Part shown: positions 19,695 to 29,292 of the stretch, piece by piece
Numbering within the stretch: the stretch's first letter is position 1
Layout: the number at the start of each line of letters is the position of its first letter
Source: Bacillota bacterium
Lineage (GTDB): Bacteria; Bacillota; UBA4882; UBA8346
Direction: 5' to 3'
Assembly: GCA_023417475.1 (NCBI GenBank)
Contig: JAEZFP010000073.1
Location: 33,221-97,220, forward strand
Length of the DNA stretch: 64,000 bases
The notes under the pieces: model-generated
Database searches by the model: none
Told to the model about the DNA's origin: nothing
The model's input: only the letters and a program-made list of their open reading frames with translations
Made by a program: the position numbers and the translations under genes

Positions 19695-20868
19695 AGCCGG
19701 ATTCGTCGTACCGTCAACAATCATGGTCTTAACGATCCTTCTTTTGATCATGATGGCGGTCGCCGGCTTGACCCGGTTGGATATTAAAGCGACCGCCTAT
19801 TCCCGGGATCGAACCCAGGCTGAGTACGGCGCGCTGGCCGGATTGGAGTTTGCCCAAACGCAACTGGCCATGATTGACGAAAATTTTTTTGATTACACTT
19901 TGCTTAGCGGGTTAGACCCTGAAGCGCCGGAACGCTCCGACGGAATGGTCGAGTTAAGCGGCGCAGGTTTGGATCTTGGCAATAATTCAGTTCGCATCTG
20001 GTTGCAAGACGAGAGCGCCAAGCTGGACCTGAATCTCGCCACCGGCGAAGAGTTCCAGGGGCTTGCCGAACTGTCTCAGGAACAGATCGATTCGCTTTTG
20101 GATTGGCGCGACATCGATAACACCCCGGGCGAAAACGGCGCCGAGTCCGATTGGTATCAGGAACAAAGGGGTTATCCGGCGAAAAACGAACCGTTTGACA
20201 CAGTCTCTGAGCTTGGATTGGTGAAAGGTTTCTCCAAACAAGGGTTTCAAGGAACAACCGGGTCAATTCCGTTGGACCGGTACTTTTCGGTCTGGACGCG
20301 TAGCCCGGACTTTGATCCCCAGGGAAGGGCGAAAATCGTGATCAACCGTTCCAATCTGTCGCAATTGAAAGCGCGACTTCCTTCGCTCACCGACCAGGAT
20401 ATCCAAGCTATTGATCGGGGATTGCAAAAACAGGCCATCACCCAATTGAAACAGTTATTTCAATTGGAGGGCTTAAGCCGTGAAAAAGCAGGAATGGTGG
20501 TTGACTATGTTACAGTCGGTAACAGAACCCAACTCCGGGGTCGCGTGAATGTGAATACGGCAACCGCGCCGGTGTTGGCCGCTTTGCCGGGTTGTAACGA
20601 CACCACGGCGCAGCTGATTGTGGCCGCCAGGGATTCCGAAGGACCTTTCCGGCAGTTGTCAAGTTTTATACAACATTTAGCGGAGATTGCTCCGGAAGCC
20701 GTTCCGCTCGTGGTCGACCGGGTGACCGTCAATAGCGGCGGGTTCAATGTCCGGGTTGAAAGCATGGTCCACCGTACGAAAATTACGATAACGGCAATTG
20801 TTGACATTCAAGATCACCAAGCCAAAGTGATCTATATCAGTCAGACCGATTCGACAGCCGATCAATGA
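19660..20868 (+). CDS. gspK: Pseudopilus tip protein GspK
   Basis: A 402-residue large pseudopilin with an atypical cleavage region AG-FVVPSTIMVLTILLLIMMAV (no Glu5, as in GspK, which caps the pilus). Then come the GspK domains: SAKLDLNLA, DWRDIDNTPGENGAESDWY, and a helix-hairpin-helix-like segment GRVNVNTATAPVLAALPG. Start is GTG at 19660, inside gspJ. It overlaps gspL by 4 bases. Confidence 0.87.
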   Translation: MTYRPQRPVLNEAGFVVPSTIMVLTILLLIMMAVAGLTRLDIKATAYSRDRTQAEYGALAGLEFAQTQLAMIDENFFDYTLLSGLDPEAPERSDGMVELSGAGLDLGNNSVRIWLQDESAKLDLNLATGEEFQGLAELSQEQIDSLLDWRDIDNTPGENGAESDWYQEQRGYPAKNEPFDTVSELGLVKGFSKQGFQGTTGSIPLDRYFSVWTRSPDFDPQGRAKIVINRSNLSQLKARLPSLTDQDIQAIDRGLQKQAITQLKQLFQLEGLSREKAGMVVDYVTVGNRTQLRGRVNVNTATAPVLAALPGCNDTTAQLIVAARDSEGPFRQLSSFIQHLAEIAPEAVPLVVDRVTVNSGGFNVRVESMVHRTKITITAIVDIQDHQAKVIYISQTDSTADQ

Positions 20869-22331
20869 CGCGAAAGGGTGAATGTTGGTTGAAGACCCTG
20901 TCCAAAGAGATTTTGGTTCAATTTAACCCCGGCTCGATCGAACTGCTCAGCGCCGAACGGGAGCGGGACGGGCAACCGTTGCCCGTCCGGTACGGGGTGA
21001 TTCCATTGCACGATGTCAATGAACCTACTGAAATTGCCGAACGTTTGACAACTATGTGGGAACGGGCGAAACTCCATTCGCGTGACGTGACTTTGGTCAT
21101 CGGCCGTCAGGAACTGTTGACCCGATCGGAGCGGATTCCTGAAACAGTCCTTGGAAAATCCGGGGGTTACGCGGCGGCGACGCTCGCCAGGACCATTCCG
21201 GCGCAAACCGAACAACTTGGCGAAGTAGCCGGGGTTTGCCTGCCGTCCGGGGACGCTATGGAAGGGAAAGTCCTTTGCCTGACGGTGGGAACCCGGGCGA
21301 CGGTGATTGACGGCTATCAACAATGGCTGGAACAAGCCGGAATCCGGGTGCGGCGGGTAATCCCGGCGACAGCCGGGACATTGCGGGTATTACAAACTGT
21401 TGCCGCTGGGGAACATTATGCGCTGGGAATCCGGATGGAGCAGGCCGGGACTGAGTTGCTTCAGATAACCCCGGATCAACTCGCTTCGGTCTGGGTACAG
21501 GCCGCCGGAAACGACCGTAACCGGTACCTCGCGGAGATTGCCGAGGGATTGCGGCAACTGCTGAGCGCACAGGATCAGTTTGAGGTTTACATTTGGGGAA
21601 CGGACGCCGACCGGGAGTCTCGGACCCAGCTCGCCGTCATGTCCGGCTTGGCGTTGCAACGGGTTGAACCGTGGTTTGCCGAAAATATCCTTTATTATCA
21701 TCATGAATCCGGATTGCGGTTGGCTCCATCCGGGTACGCCACATTGGGAATACTTGGCGCGGCGATGTTGCCGGGACCGTTTGACATGCGGACGCCCCGG
21801 ATGGTGGCGCTGGCGCTGAACCGCCGCAACCAATGGCTGCGGCGGCGATTATGGTATGCCGGTCTGGGATTGGCTATGGCCGCCCTGTTGGTCGCCGGGG
21901 GATTGTTTCAGCAAGCGCGGCTGCAGGTGGCGTTCCTCGACCGGGAATATGCCGACGTGGCTACGCAGGCCGGACAGCTAGCGCGAATCAATGCTCAAAC
22001 TGTTGTGAATGAATCCAATCTGGCGGAGACCGGGAGGGCTTTGGCCGCCGCGCCGGATTGGGTGGAGTTTTTAACACAATTGCAAGCAGCCTTACCGGAT
22101 GGCTTGCAGATCAAAACCTTGAAACTGGATAGTGTCAAAGAATCGCTAATCACCGGTTCGGCCAAGGGGAACGAAGCGGTAGCCGACTTTGCCAAACAGC
22201 TAGGAAAGTTACCGCAAGTGAGCAAGGTGACAGTCAGCTATCTGCGTCCGGTCGCCGCGGGAGAGCGGGTCGATTTCGGATTAACGATCATGACCGGCGC
22301 AATTTCCGGTCAAAGGGGGCGGAAGGAATGA
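20865..22331 (+). CDS. gspL: GspL-like (PilM-PilN fused) assembly protein
   Basis: A 488-residue inner-membrane assembly protein. The N-terminal ~310 residues look like the actin-like PilM/GspL cytoplasmic domain. One transmembrane helix (LWYAGLGLAMAALLVAGGLF) lies near residues 325-348, followed by a periplasmic PilN-like ferredoxin-fold domain with LPDGLQIKTLKLD. The ATG overlaps the gspK stop. GspL recruits the GspE ATPase to the platform. Sequence identity is low, so order and architecture carry the call. Confidence 0.82.
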   Translation: MTRKGECWLKTLSKEILVQFNPGSIELLSAERERDGQPLPVRYGVIPLHDVNEPTEIAERLTTMWERAKLHSRDVTLVIGRQELLTRSERIPETVLGKSGGYAAATLARTIPAQTEQLGEVAGVCLPSGDAMEGKVLCLTVGTRATVIDGYQQWLEQAGIRVRRVIPATAGTLRVLQTVAAGEHYALGIRMEQAGTELLQITPDQLASVWVQAAGNDRNRYLAEIAEGLRQLLSAQDQFEVYIWGTDADRESRTQLAVMSGLALQRVEPWFAENILYYHHESGLRLAPSGYATLGILGAAMLPGPFDMRTPRMVALALNRRNQWLRRRLWYAGLGLAMAALLVAGGLFQQARLQVAFLDREYADVATQAGQLARINAQTVVNESNLAETGRALAAAPDWVEFLTQLQAALPDGLQIKTLKLDSVKESLITGSAKGNEAVADFAKQLGKLPQVSKVTVSYLRPVAAGERVDFGLTIMTGAISGQRGRKE

Positions 22332-23266
22332 CCGGGCGTGAAAAAATCCTGATTATCACGGCGGTTGGCATTACGTTGATCGGTATCGTCGTATCCGTTG
22401 TACCCAAAGAACAATTACCGCAGCTGGGCTCTTGGCCGGATAAGGCCACGGCCGCCAACCGTTTAGCCAAAGCCGGATCGTTATTGCGCTCCGCCAATTC
22501 GGTCAACGCCCGGTATCAGAACTCACTCAGCCTACGACAGGCATTGACCGTAACCGAACATCCCAATGAACTGCCAACCGCGATCATTGAACGATTGACG
22601 CAAATCGCAACCGCTGCCAATGCCCGCTTAACAGAGCTCAAACCCGGCTTGACCAAACAGGAAGGGAAGTTGCTTTGCTTGCCGGTGAATGTTCGCGCGA
22701 AGGCGGCGCCCGCGCGGATTTTGGGCTTGATGGCCAACTTCCGGAACCAGTTGCCGATGGTCCGGATCACCCGGGTCAATCTGGTGGCGGGAGACGGCAT
22801 GTTGGATGCCGGTTTGACGTTGGAATTTCTGACTGACGCCGGCAAAACGGGCGATCGGGGAATGATTGCGAAAAAACGGCAGCCGCCGTTAACCGGGAAA
22901 GAACGCCGGAATTATCTGGAGTATATCCGGAACCGTTTGCAACAGACCGATCCGCTCGCGCTTAACTGGTCGCGGCTAGGCGCGGCGTTTTACGCGGCCG
23001 ACAGTTCCGGAGGGTATGAGCCGGTTGCTGACGGCGGATTTGAGATCGCTGCCGAACCCAAGCTGCTCGGAGTGGTTACGCTGCAGGGACGGTTTCAGGC
23101 GTTGATTGGTTTGGGTTCCGAATCGTGGTATTTTACCGAAGGGCAGAGTCAAGCGGGGATTACGGTCTTGAAAATCGCTCAAACACAAGTGACGGTCCGG
23201 TATCAAGGAAAGATGGTCCGCTTGAATCCGCAAAGCGGTTTTTGGATCAGTCCGGTAAAAGGGTAA
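22328..23266 (+). CDS. gspM: GspM/PilO-like protein with C-terminal GspC/PilP-like domain
   Basis: A 312-residue bitopic protein. Residues ~8-25 are a transmembrane helix, followed by a coiled segment and a PilO/GspM-like ferredoxin-fold domain (to ~175). After a charged linker (MIAKKRQPPLTGKERRNYLEYI) the last ~65 residues read LLGVVTLQGRFQALIGLGSESWYFTEGQ...VTVRYQGKMVRL. This is the pattern of the homology-region domain of GspC/PilP that binds the secretin N0 domain. No separate gspC is present in the run, so this fusion may replace it. It overlaps gspL by 4 bases. Confidence 0.75.
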   Translation: MTGREKILIITAVGITLIGIVVSVVPKEQLPQLGSWPDKATAANRLAKAGSLLRSANSVNARYQNSLSLRQALTVTEHPNELPTAIIERLTQIATAANARLTELKPGLTKQEGKLLCLPVNVRAKAAPARILGLMANFRNQLPMVRITRVNLVAGDGMLDAGLTLEFLTDAGKTGDRGMIAKKRQPPLTGKERRNYLEYIRNRLQQTDPLALNWSRLGAAFYAADSSGGYEPVADGGFEIAAEPKLLGVVTLQGRFQALIGLGSESWYFTEGQSQAGITVLKIAQTQVTVRYQGKMVRLNPQSGFWISPVKG

Positions 23267-23332
23267 CTTGGCATGTAAACAAGACTTGGTTGACGGCAGA
23301 ATTGCCAATGGGGAAGGGAATGGGGTACCAAC

Positions 23333-25744
23333 ATGGCAAAACAGATGAAACAGCTAATGATCATGATCGTCATCATCGGGATTGGATTGCAATTGGGGTG
23401 GAGCGGCGCCGTTCATGGAGCGGACAATCTGATCAGTTTCGACTTCCGGGGGGCGGACATCGACCGGGTGCTTCAATTTATAAGCGCCGCCTCCGGACTG
23501 ACGGTCGTGAAGGACGCCACAGTGACCGGTCCGGTGACGGTAATCTCGCCGGCAAAAGTAACGATTGACCAAGCCGTGGCCGCCTTGCGGTCGGTATTGG
23601 AGCTGCGCGGGGTGACCATTGTCCGTTCGGACGGAATGTTGAAAGTGCTTCCGGTGGACGCCGCCAGGAAATTAAGCGCCGTCAAACCTTTGGATCAAGT
23701 CAAAGCCAATGACGGAATGGTCACCGTGATCTTACCCTTGCGTAAATTGCGGGCGGTTGATCTCCAGAAGGAATTGGTCGGTCTCTTTGGCGCTTCCAAT
23801 GCCAGCATAGTGGCTGACGAGCGTTCCAATACCCTGTTATTGACCGACACCGCCGCGCACGTCTTATTGATCGCCGAGATCATTCACAATATGGAAGACG
23901 GCGTCAAGACTCCCGACAATCCCAAAACCCGCGAGGGGAACAGCCTCGCGCAACGCGTTCAAATCAAAGTTCTTCCCTTGTATAATGCCGACGCCGCCAC
24001 CATGGCCAAAGAATTAGCGCAATTATTGATGGCGCCGGTCAATGGGGATACCTCCAACCGGCTTCAGAATTTAGCCAATAATCGGCGGAACAATCCCAAC
24101 CTGCAGCGGGCGATTACCCAACTCAGCCAGGAAGTGGTGGGGATGGCGCAAGCCAATCAGAATTACGATCTGATACCCAATAAGGTGGTGGCCGATACCT
24201 GGAGCAACTCGCTAATCATCTCCGGTAACGCGGAAGTCATCGCCACCGTTGAAAATCTGGCCCGTTCGCTGGATGCGGCGGAAGGGGCGGGGACTTATGA
24301 TTACGTGACCTTTGTGATGCGTTTGGAAAATGGCGACGCGGTCAGCTTGGCGGCAATTTTAAACCAGATCACGTCGAGCTTCTCCCGGCGGACCTTGATG
24401 TTTCCGCGGGCCAACAAGCCAAAGACTGAAAATTCCGCCAATCCGTCGGATCCCAAAGTTTATGATACACTGCCGACTCAGGCTGTTTGGGTGATCCCCG
24501 AACCCAAAACCAATGTCCTGATCATCACGGCGTCCCTGGGTGTGCTGGAAGAGATCAAAAGTTTGGTCGGGGAATTGGACCAAAATATGCCCAGCATGGA
24601 TCAGCCGACGGTTTTCGTGTACCGTTTGCAAAACGCGCGGGCGACCGATCTGTCCAATTTGATGAATGATCTGTTTCTCGGCAGCCGGTCCGCGTACCAG
24701 ACGAACAGCGCGAGCCGGACGACCGGGACCGGCTCGTCCAATACCAGTAGCCGGAGCAGTTCGGGGTCATCGAATTCCAATTCCCGGAGCGGATCGACCA
24801 ATTCCGCGCAAAATCAGGCGCAACAACGGGCGGTTTCTACCATTCAACAGCGTACCGGGACCCAGATCAATCTCAATGACATGCTTGACGAGTATGTCCG
24901 GTTTGTTCCGGACTTGCCAACCAACTCACTGTTGATCATCGCCCCGCCGAAACTGCTGGACGCTTTGAAGGGAATGCTGGCCCAACTGGATGTGATGCCG
25001 GCGCAAGTTTTGATTGAAGCGACCGTGGTGGAAGTAACGTTGACGAAAGGTCATGAATTTGGCGTCAACCTTAGTTTCGACGGTAAAAACAACGGCAGTG
25101 TCAATTTGGGATCGATCTCCGGCGGCAGCGGCGTGGTCTATAACATCGTCAAGTCCGATTGGCGGGCGCAACTGCAAGCGTTGGCCAATACCGGCCAACT
25201 CAACGTGTTGTCGAATCCCAGGATACTGGCAAGCAATAATCAGATCGCCTCCTTACAAATCGGCGATCAAATCCCGTATACCGTCTCGAGCCGGACCGAT
25301 ACGGACGATAATACCTACCGGACTTACGCCTATAAAAATACCGGCATCACCCTTCAGGTAACTCCCCGGATCGGGGAGTCGGGCAACGTTTACCTCGATA
25401 TCTTTCAATCCACCAGTAATTTGGTGCCCAACGATCAACAGACTGAAAATCCGACGTTTGCGACCCGGGACGCAACCACTTCGGTGATTGTGAAAGATAC
25501 GCAGACATTGGTGATCGGCGGTTTGATCCGCGACAACAAAACCGAAACCACCAAAAAAGTGCCGGTGCTCGGCGATGTGCCGCTGCTGGGATGGGCTTTC
25601 AAACATACCGCGATCGACACGCAAAAGACCGAGATGCTGATTTTCATTACTCCGCATATCATTCGGACGCCCGAGGAGGCCAGCGCTTTGACTGCCACCT
25701 ATCAAAATGGCGTCGAGGCGGCGGAAGGTCAGTCCCGAAAATAA
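23333..25744 (+). CDS. gspD: Type II secretion outer-membrane secretin GspD
   Basis: An 803-residue secretin that forms the outer-membrane channel. It has a signal peptide (~1-30, LMIMIVIIGIGLQLGWSG), an N0 domain (ISFDFRGADIDRVLQFISAASGLTVV, ~33-105), N1 (~115-190), N2 (~205-320), N3 split by a Ser/Asn/Thr-rich insert (~455-497), and the secretin core from ~560 with LNVLSNPRILASNNQIASLQIG and VPVLGDVPLLGWAFKHT. The last residues carry no obvious S-domain. It is the last gene of the gsp run; a terminator follows. A secretin only makes sense with an outer membrane. Confidence 0.93.
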   Translation: MAKQMKQLMIMIVIIGIGLQLGWSGAVHGADNLISFDFRGADIDRVLQFISAASGLTVVKDATVTGPVTVISPAKVTIDQAVAALRSVLELRGVTIVRSDGMLKVLPVDAARKLSAVKPLDQVKANDGMVTVILPLRKLRAVDLQKELVGLFGASNASIVADERSNTLLLTDTAAHVLLIAEIIHNMEDGVKTPDNPKTREGNSLAQRVQIKVLPLYNADAATMAKELAQLLMAPVNGDTSNRLQNLANNRRNNPNLQRAITQLSQEVVGMAQANQNYDLIPNKVVADTWSNSLIISGNAEVIATVENLARSLDAAEGAGTYDYVTFVMRLENGDAVSLAAILNQITSSFSRRTLMFPRANKPKTENSANPSDPKVYDTLPTQAVWVIPEPKTNVLIITASLGVLEEIKSLVGELDQNMPSMDQPTVFVYRLQNARATDLSNLMNDLFLGSRSAYQTNSASRTTGTGSSNTSSRSSSGSSNSNSRSGSTNSAQNQAQQRAVSTIQQRTGTQINLNDMLDEYVRFVPDLPTNSLLIIAPPKLLDALKGMLAQLDVMPAQVLIEATVVEVTLTKGHEFGVNLSFDGKNNGSVNLGSISGGSGVVYNIVKSDWRAQLQALANTGQLNVLSNPRILASNNQIASLQIGDQIPYTVSSRTDTDDNTYRTYAYKNTGITLQVTPRIGESGNVYLDIFQSTSNLVPNDQQTENPTFATRDATTSVIVKDTQTLVIGGLIRDNKTETTKKVPVLGDVPLLGWAFKHTAIDTQKTEMLIFITPHIIRTPEEASALTATYQNGVEAAEGQSRK

Positions 25745-25764
25745 TCTTCTGGACAGGCTTCAAA

Positions 25765-25797
25765 AAGGAAGATCCCGATGGGGATCTTTCCTTTTTT
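25765..25797 (+). terminator. Terminator of the gsp operon
   Basis: The stem GGAAGATCCC / GGGATCTTTCC with loop GATG (one bulge) is followed by six T. Confidence 0.85.
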
Positions 25798-25799
25798 GG

Positions 25800-26097
25800 A
25801 GGGGGGAATGCTGATGTTTGGTGTTACGTATCGACGCGGCGTTGTCCATATAAGCAGGGAACTAACAATATCTTCACAATTGATCTTTTTGTAATACAAT
25901 CGTGCAATATTTTTTACATGAATGATTCAGGCAATATATACAATGTTCTGGAAATGTTGTACTATTATAAAGATAACAATGTTGAAATGCATTGCATGCC
26001 ATTACATAACATCGATTTCACATTGCGGTTATTGCATCGTTAAGGACTGAGCGGTTCTTGCGATGATCAATACAAATCAAAAAAGGGGGATCCGAAG
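25800..26097. other. AT-rich spacer before livJ
   Basis: About 300 bases with no supported gene. Composition is markedly more AT-rich than the flanking genes, with several TATAA/TATAT stretches between 25930 and 25980 that could hold the livJ promoter; no single clear -35/-10 pair stands out. GGGGGATCC just before the livJ TTG is the ribosome site. Confidence 0.5.
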
Positions 26098-27240
26098 TTG
26101 AAGAAACGTAGTTTAGCTTTTCTAATGGTTCTGTCGCTGGTGGCTTGCTTGTTTGCCTCCGCCATGGGCTTGGCGGCAAGCGCTGAAATCAAAATCGGCG
26201 TCTTTGAACCGAAAACTGGCGCGAACGCTGCAGGCGGCCAGTTGGAAATCGACGGGATCAAACTTGCCAACAAACTTTATCCGACCGTTTTGGGCCGAAA
26301 AGTAACCTTGGTGATTGCCGATAACAAATCGGACAAGGTCGAAGCGGCCACCGCCGCCGCCCGTCTGGTTGAAAAAGACAAGGTCACCGCCATCATCGGC
26401 AGCTGGGGCAGTTCGTTGTCCATGGCCGCCGGCGATATCGTCAAGAAAGCCAAAGTTCCGGCGGTAGGCGCTTCTTGCACCAATCCCTTGGTCACCCAAG
26501 GCAACGAGTATTATTTCCGGGTTTGTTTCATTGATCCGTTCCAAGGAACCGTCATGGCGAACTATGCTTTTAACAAGTTAAAAGCGAAAAAAGCCGCGAT
26601 TATCCAAGAGGTCTCCAATGACTATGCGGTCGGTTTGGCGAAATTCTTCACCGACAGCTTCAAGAAATCCACCAAAGACGCCAACTGTATCGTGGCAGTC
26701 GCCAATTACAACACCGGCGATCAGGATTTCTCGGCCCAATTGACCAATATCAAATCCAAAAATCCCGATATTATCTTCGCGCCGGGTAACTTCACCGAAT
26801 CCGCTTTGGTGATCAGCCAAGCCCGGAAATTGGGCATCACCTGTCCGATCATCGGTGGCGACACCTGGGAGACCAACGAGTTCTTAAAGATCGGCGGCAA
26901 AGAGGTTGAGGGCGCCGTCTTCTCCACCTTCTTCGCAACCGAAAAACCGATCACCCAAGAATCCAAGAAGTTCCTTGACGCGTATCGCGCCGAGTTCAAG
27001 CAAGAGCCGGCCGCCGTTACCGCTTTGGGTTACGATGCCTATATCGTGATCCTCGACGCGATCAAACGGGCCAAATCGACCGACGGACCGAAAGTTCGCG
27101 ATGCAATCGCCGCAACCAAGAACTTCGCGGGCGCCGCCGGAATGATTACGTTGGATGAAAACCGCAACGCGGTGAAAGACGCGGTCATTAAAGTGGTTAA
27201 AAACGGTAAATTTACTTATTTGGATACCATTCATCCCTAA
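26098..27240 (+). CDS. livJ: Branched-chain amino acid ABC transporter, substrate-binding protein
   Basis: A 380-residue type I periplasmic-binding protein (Peripla_BP_6). A signal peptide covers ~1-29 (hydrophobic core FLMVLSLVACLFASAMGLAA; no clear lipobox with a following small residue plus Cys at the usual place). The mature start AEIKIGVFEPKTGANAAGG is followed by VTAIIGSWGSSLSMAA and NYNTGDQDFSAQL, all typical of LivJ/LivK. A soluble signal-peptide form, rather than a lipoprotein, fits a diderm periplasm. Start is TTG after GGGGGA. Ligand (Leu/Ile/Val or other amides) is not certain. Confidence 0.9.
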   Translation: MKKRSLAFLMVLSLVACLFASAMGLAASAEIKIGVFEPKTGANAAGGQLEIDGIKLANKLYPTVLGRKVTLVIADNKSDKVEAATAAARLVEKDKVTAIIGSWGSSLSMAAGDIVKKAKVPAVGASCTNPLVTQGNEYYFRVCFIDPFQGTVMANYAFNKLKAKKAAIIQEVSNDYAVGLAKFFTDSFKKSTKDANCIVAVANYNTGDQDFSAQLTNIKSKNPDIIFAPGNFTESALVISQARKLGITCPIIGGDTWETNEFLKIGGKEVEGAVFSTFFATEKPITQESKKFLDAYRAEFKQEPAAVTALGYDAYIVILDAIKRAKSTDGPKVRDAIAATKNFAGAAGMITLDENRNAVKDAVIKVVKNGKFTYLDTIHP

Positions 27241-27256
27241 CGATGAAACCAGATGT

Positions 27257-27289
27257 AGGCTGCGTCATTGTGTAAACATGGCGCAGCCT
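27257..27289 (+). promoter_or_regulatory. Intercistronic hairpin between livJ and livH
   Basis: The 8-bp stem AGGCTGCG (27257-27264) pairs with CGCAGCCT (27282-27289), without a T-run. Such hairpins after a binding-protein gene often stabilise its mRNA or cause partial termination, so that the binding protein is made in excess over the permease. Confidence 0.6.
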
Positions 27290-27316
27290 CTTGAATAAGC
27301 AATTGTGGCGGTGTTA

Positions 27317-28213
27317 ATGATGACTTTAGATCTGTTTTTACAGCATCTTTCCAACGGCATCTCCTTGGGAAGCTTGTACGCACTGATTGCCATCGGTTAT
27401 ACAATGGTTTACGGAATCCTTCGCCTGATTAATTTCGCTCACGGCGATATTTTTATGATGGCCACTTATTTTGCGTTTTTTGGCGTTTTTACTTTTGGGA
27501 TCCCTTGGTTTATCACCTTCCCGGTGGTACTGATCCTCACGGCGCTGTTGGGAATGGCCGTGGAAGCCACGGCATACCGTCCCTTGCGGGATGCGCCGAA
27601 GATCTCCATCTTAATCTCGGCGATCGGCGCATCGTTTTTACTTGAAAATTTAACGACCGTGCTGTTTGGGGGAGTTCCCAAACCATTCCCCACCCCGGAA
27701 TTGTTCACCGATGTAGTCCAAGTCGGCAGCGTTTCCATTCAGAAGCTGACGTTTTACATTCCGGTGGTGACCGTTCTTTGCTTGGTCGGCTTATTATATC
27801 TGATTAACCGGACCAAAGCCGGCATGGCGATGCGGGCGGTTTCCCGCGACCATGAAACCGCCCGGGTGATGGGGATCAATGTCGATCGAACCATCGCGAT
27901 CACCTTTGGGATTGGTTCGGCTTTGGCGGCGGTGGGCGGAATCATGTGGGGCATGAAGTTTCCGCAGATCTCGCCGTTAATGGGGATCATCCCCGGCCTG
28001 AAATGTTTTATCGCCGCGGTGATCGGCGGCATCGGTAATGTCGGCGGAGCAGTGATCGGCGGCTTTATCTTGGGTATCGGCGAGATTATGCTGGTGGCGT
28101 TTTTGCCCGATCTGACCGGTTACCGGGATGCGTTTGCGTTTGTGCTGTTAATTGTCATCCTGCTCTATAAGCCCACCGGAATTATGGGCGAAAAAATCTC
28201 GGAGAAGGTGTGA
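27317..28213 (+). CDS. livH: Branched-chain amino acid ABC permease LivH
   Basis: A ~298-residue polytopic permease (BPD_transp_2 family). The diagnostic start is LQHLSNGISLGSLYALIAIGYTMVYGILRLINFAHGD, and the conserved AIGGIGNVGGAVIGG loop near residue 240 is present. An upstream GTG at 27305 is possible; the ATG pair at 27317/27320 is preferred. It pairs with LivM as the membrane channel. Confidence 0.92.
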   Translation: MMTLDLFLQHLSNGISLGSLYALIAIGYTMVYGILRLINFAHGDIFMMATYFAFFGVFTFGIPWFITFPVVLILTALLGMAVEATAYRPLRDAPKISILISAIGASFLLENLTTVLFGGVPKPFPTPELFTDVVQVGSVSIQKLTFYIPVVTVLCLVGLLYLINRTKAGMAMRAVSRDHETARVMGINVDRTIAITFGIGSALAAVGGIMWGMKFPQISPLMGIIPGLKCFIAAVIGGIGNVGGAVIGGFILGIGEIMLVAFLPDLTGYRDAFAFVLLIVILLYKPTGIMGEKISEKV

Positions 28214-28215
28214 CG

Positions 28216-29292
28216 ATGAAACGAAATCAACTATTAACCGCCTTTTCACTCCTGGCATTGTTGGGTTTTTTGATTTACGCCCAGAACTGCCTGGACGCCT
28301 ATATGGTTCGGATCCTTAACGTCTGCGCGATTTATGCGGTTTTGGCGTTGAGTATGAATTTAGTGAATGGTTTTACCGGTCTGTTTTCGTTGGGTCACGC
28401 CGGATTTATGGCGGTTGGCGCTTATACGACCGCGTTGCTGACCATGCCGGAAGCGACCAAACAACAAATCTTCTACATGGTGCCGCTGGTCAAACCATTG
28501 GATACGTTGACGTTGCCTTTTCCGGTCGCGTTGGTTGTCGCCGGTCTGATGGCGGCGGCGGTCGGTTATTTGATTGCCGCGCCGGTCTTACGGTTAAAGG
28601 GTGACTACTTAGCCATCGCCACCCTGGGGTTCGCGGAAATCATTCGCGTCATTTTTACCAATACCCAAAATATCACCAATGGCGCTTTGGGTCTAAAAGG
28701 AATCCCCGATACCACTAATCTTTATTGGAGTTTCGGAGCGGTAGCCGTGACCTTGGTGGTTTTGGTCTCGTTGATCAACAGCAGTTACGGGCGGGCGATC
28801 AAAGCCATCCGCGAGGATGAGGTGGCGGCGGAGGCCATGGGGATCAGCATCACCAAACACAAAAATTTAGCCTTTGTGGTCGGCGCTTTCTTTGCGGGAG
28901 TGGGCGGCGGTTTGCTCGGCAACTTGTTGGGCACGATCGATCCGAAAATGTTCACTTTCATCACAACCTTCAATATTCTGCTCATTATCGTCCTCGGCGG
29001 CATGGGCAGTTTCACCGGCAGTATCATTTCGGCCTTTATCATTACCATTGCCAATGAGGTTTTGCGGTTTTTGGACGAGTCGATCAATTTGGGCTTTGTA
29101 GTTTTCGAAGGGATTGTCGGCTTGCGCGCCGTGGTGTTTTCGGCCTTGTTGATGTTGGTCGTCCTCTTTTACCGGCACGGTTTAATGGGTACCAATGAGT
29201 TTAGTTGGGATCAACTGTTGGATCGCAATACCTGGAGACGTTGGATCTTCAAGAATTATAAGCCGCAGTCCCGAGGAGGTGCCAACAAATGA
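28216..29292 (+). CDS. livM: Branched-chain amino acid ABC permease LivM
   Basis: A 358-residue permease with NLVNGFTGLFSLGHAGFMAVGAYT, LKGDYLAIATLGFAEIIRVI and GGMGSFTGSIISAF, all standard LivM motifs. The ATG at 28216 lies seven bases after GGAGAAGG; an in-frame GTG overlaps the livH stop. It partners LivH. Confidence 0.93.
   Translation: MKRNQLLTAFSLLALLGFLIYAQNCLDAYMVRILNVCAIYAVLALSMNLVNGFTGLFSLGHAGFMAVGAYTTALLTMPEATKQQIFYMVPLVKPLDTLTLPFPVALVVAGLMAAAVGYLIAAPVLRLKGDYLAIATLGFAEIIRVIFTNTQNITNGALGLKGIPDTTNLYWSFGAVAVTLVVLVSLINSSYGRAIKAIREDEVAAEAMGISITKHKNLAFVVGAFFAGVGGGLLGNLLGTIDPKMFTFITTFNILLIIVLGGMGSFTGSIISAFIITIANEVLRFLDESINLGFVVFEGIVGLRAVVFSALLMLVVLFYRHGLMGTNEFSWDQLLDRNTWRRWIFKNYKPQSRGGANK

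Noticed and set aside
25800..26043. Gene in the AT-rich stretch before livJ
   Set aside because: The open frame there is a continuation of an out-of-frame reading of gspD with no ribosome site.
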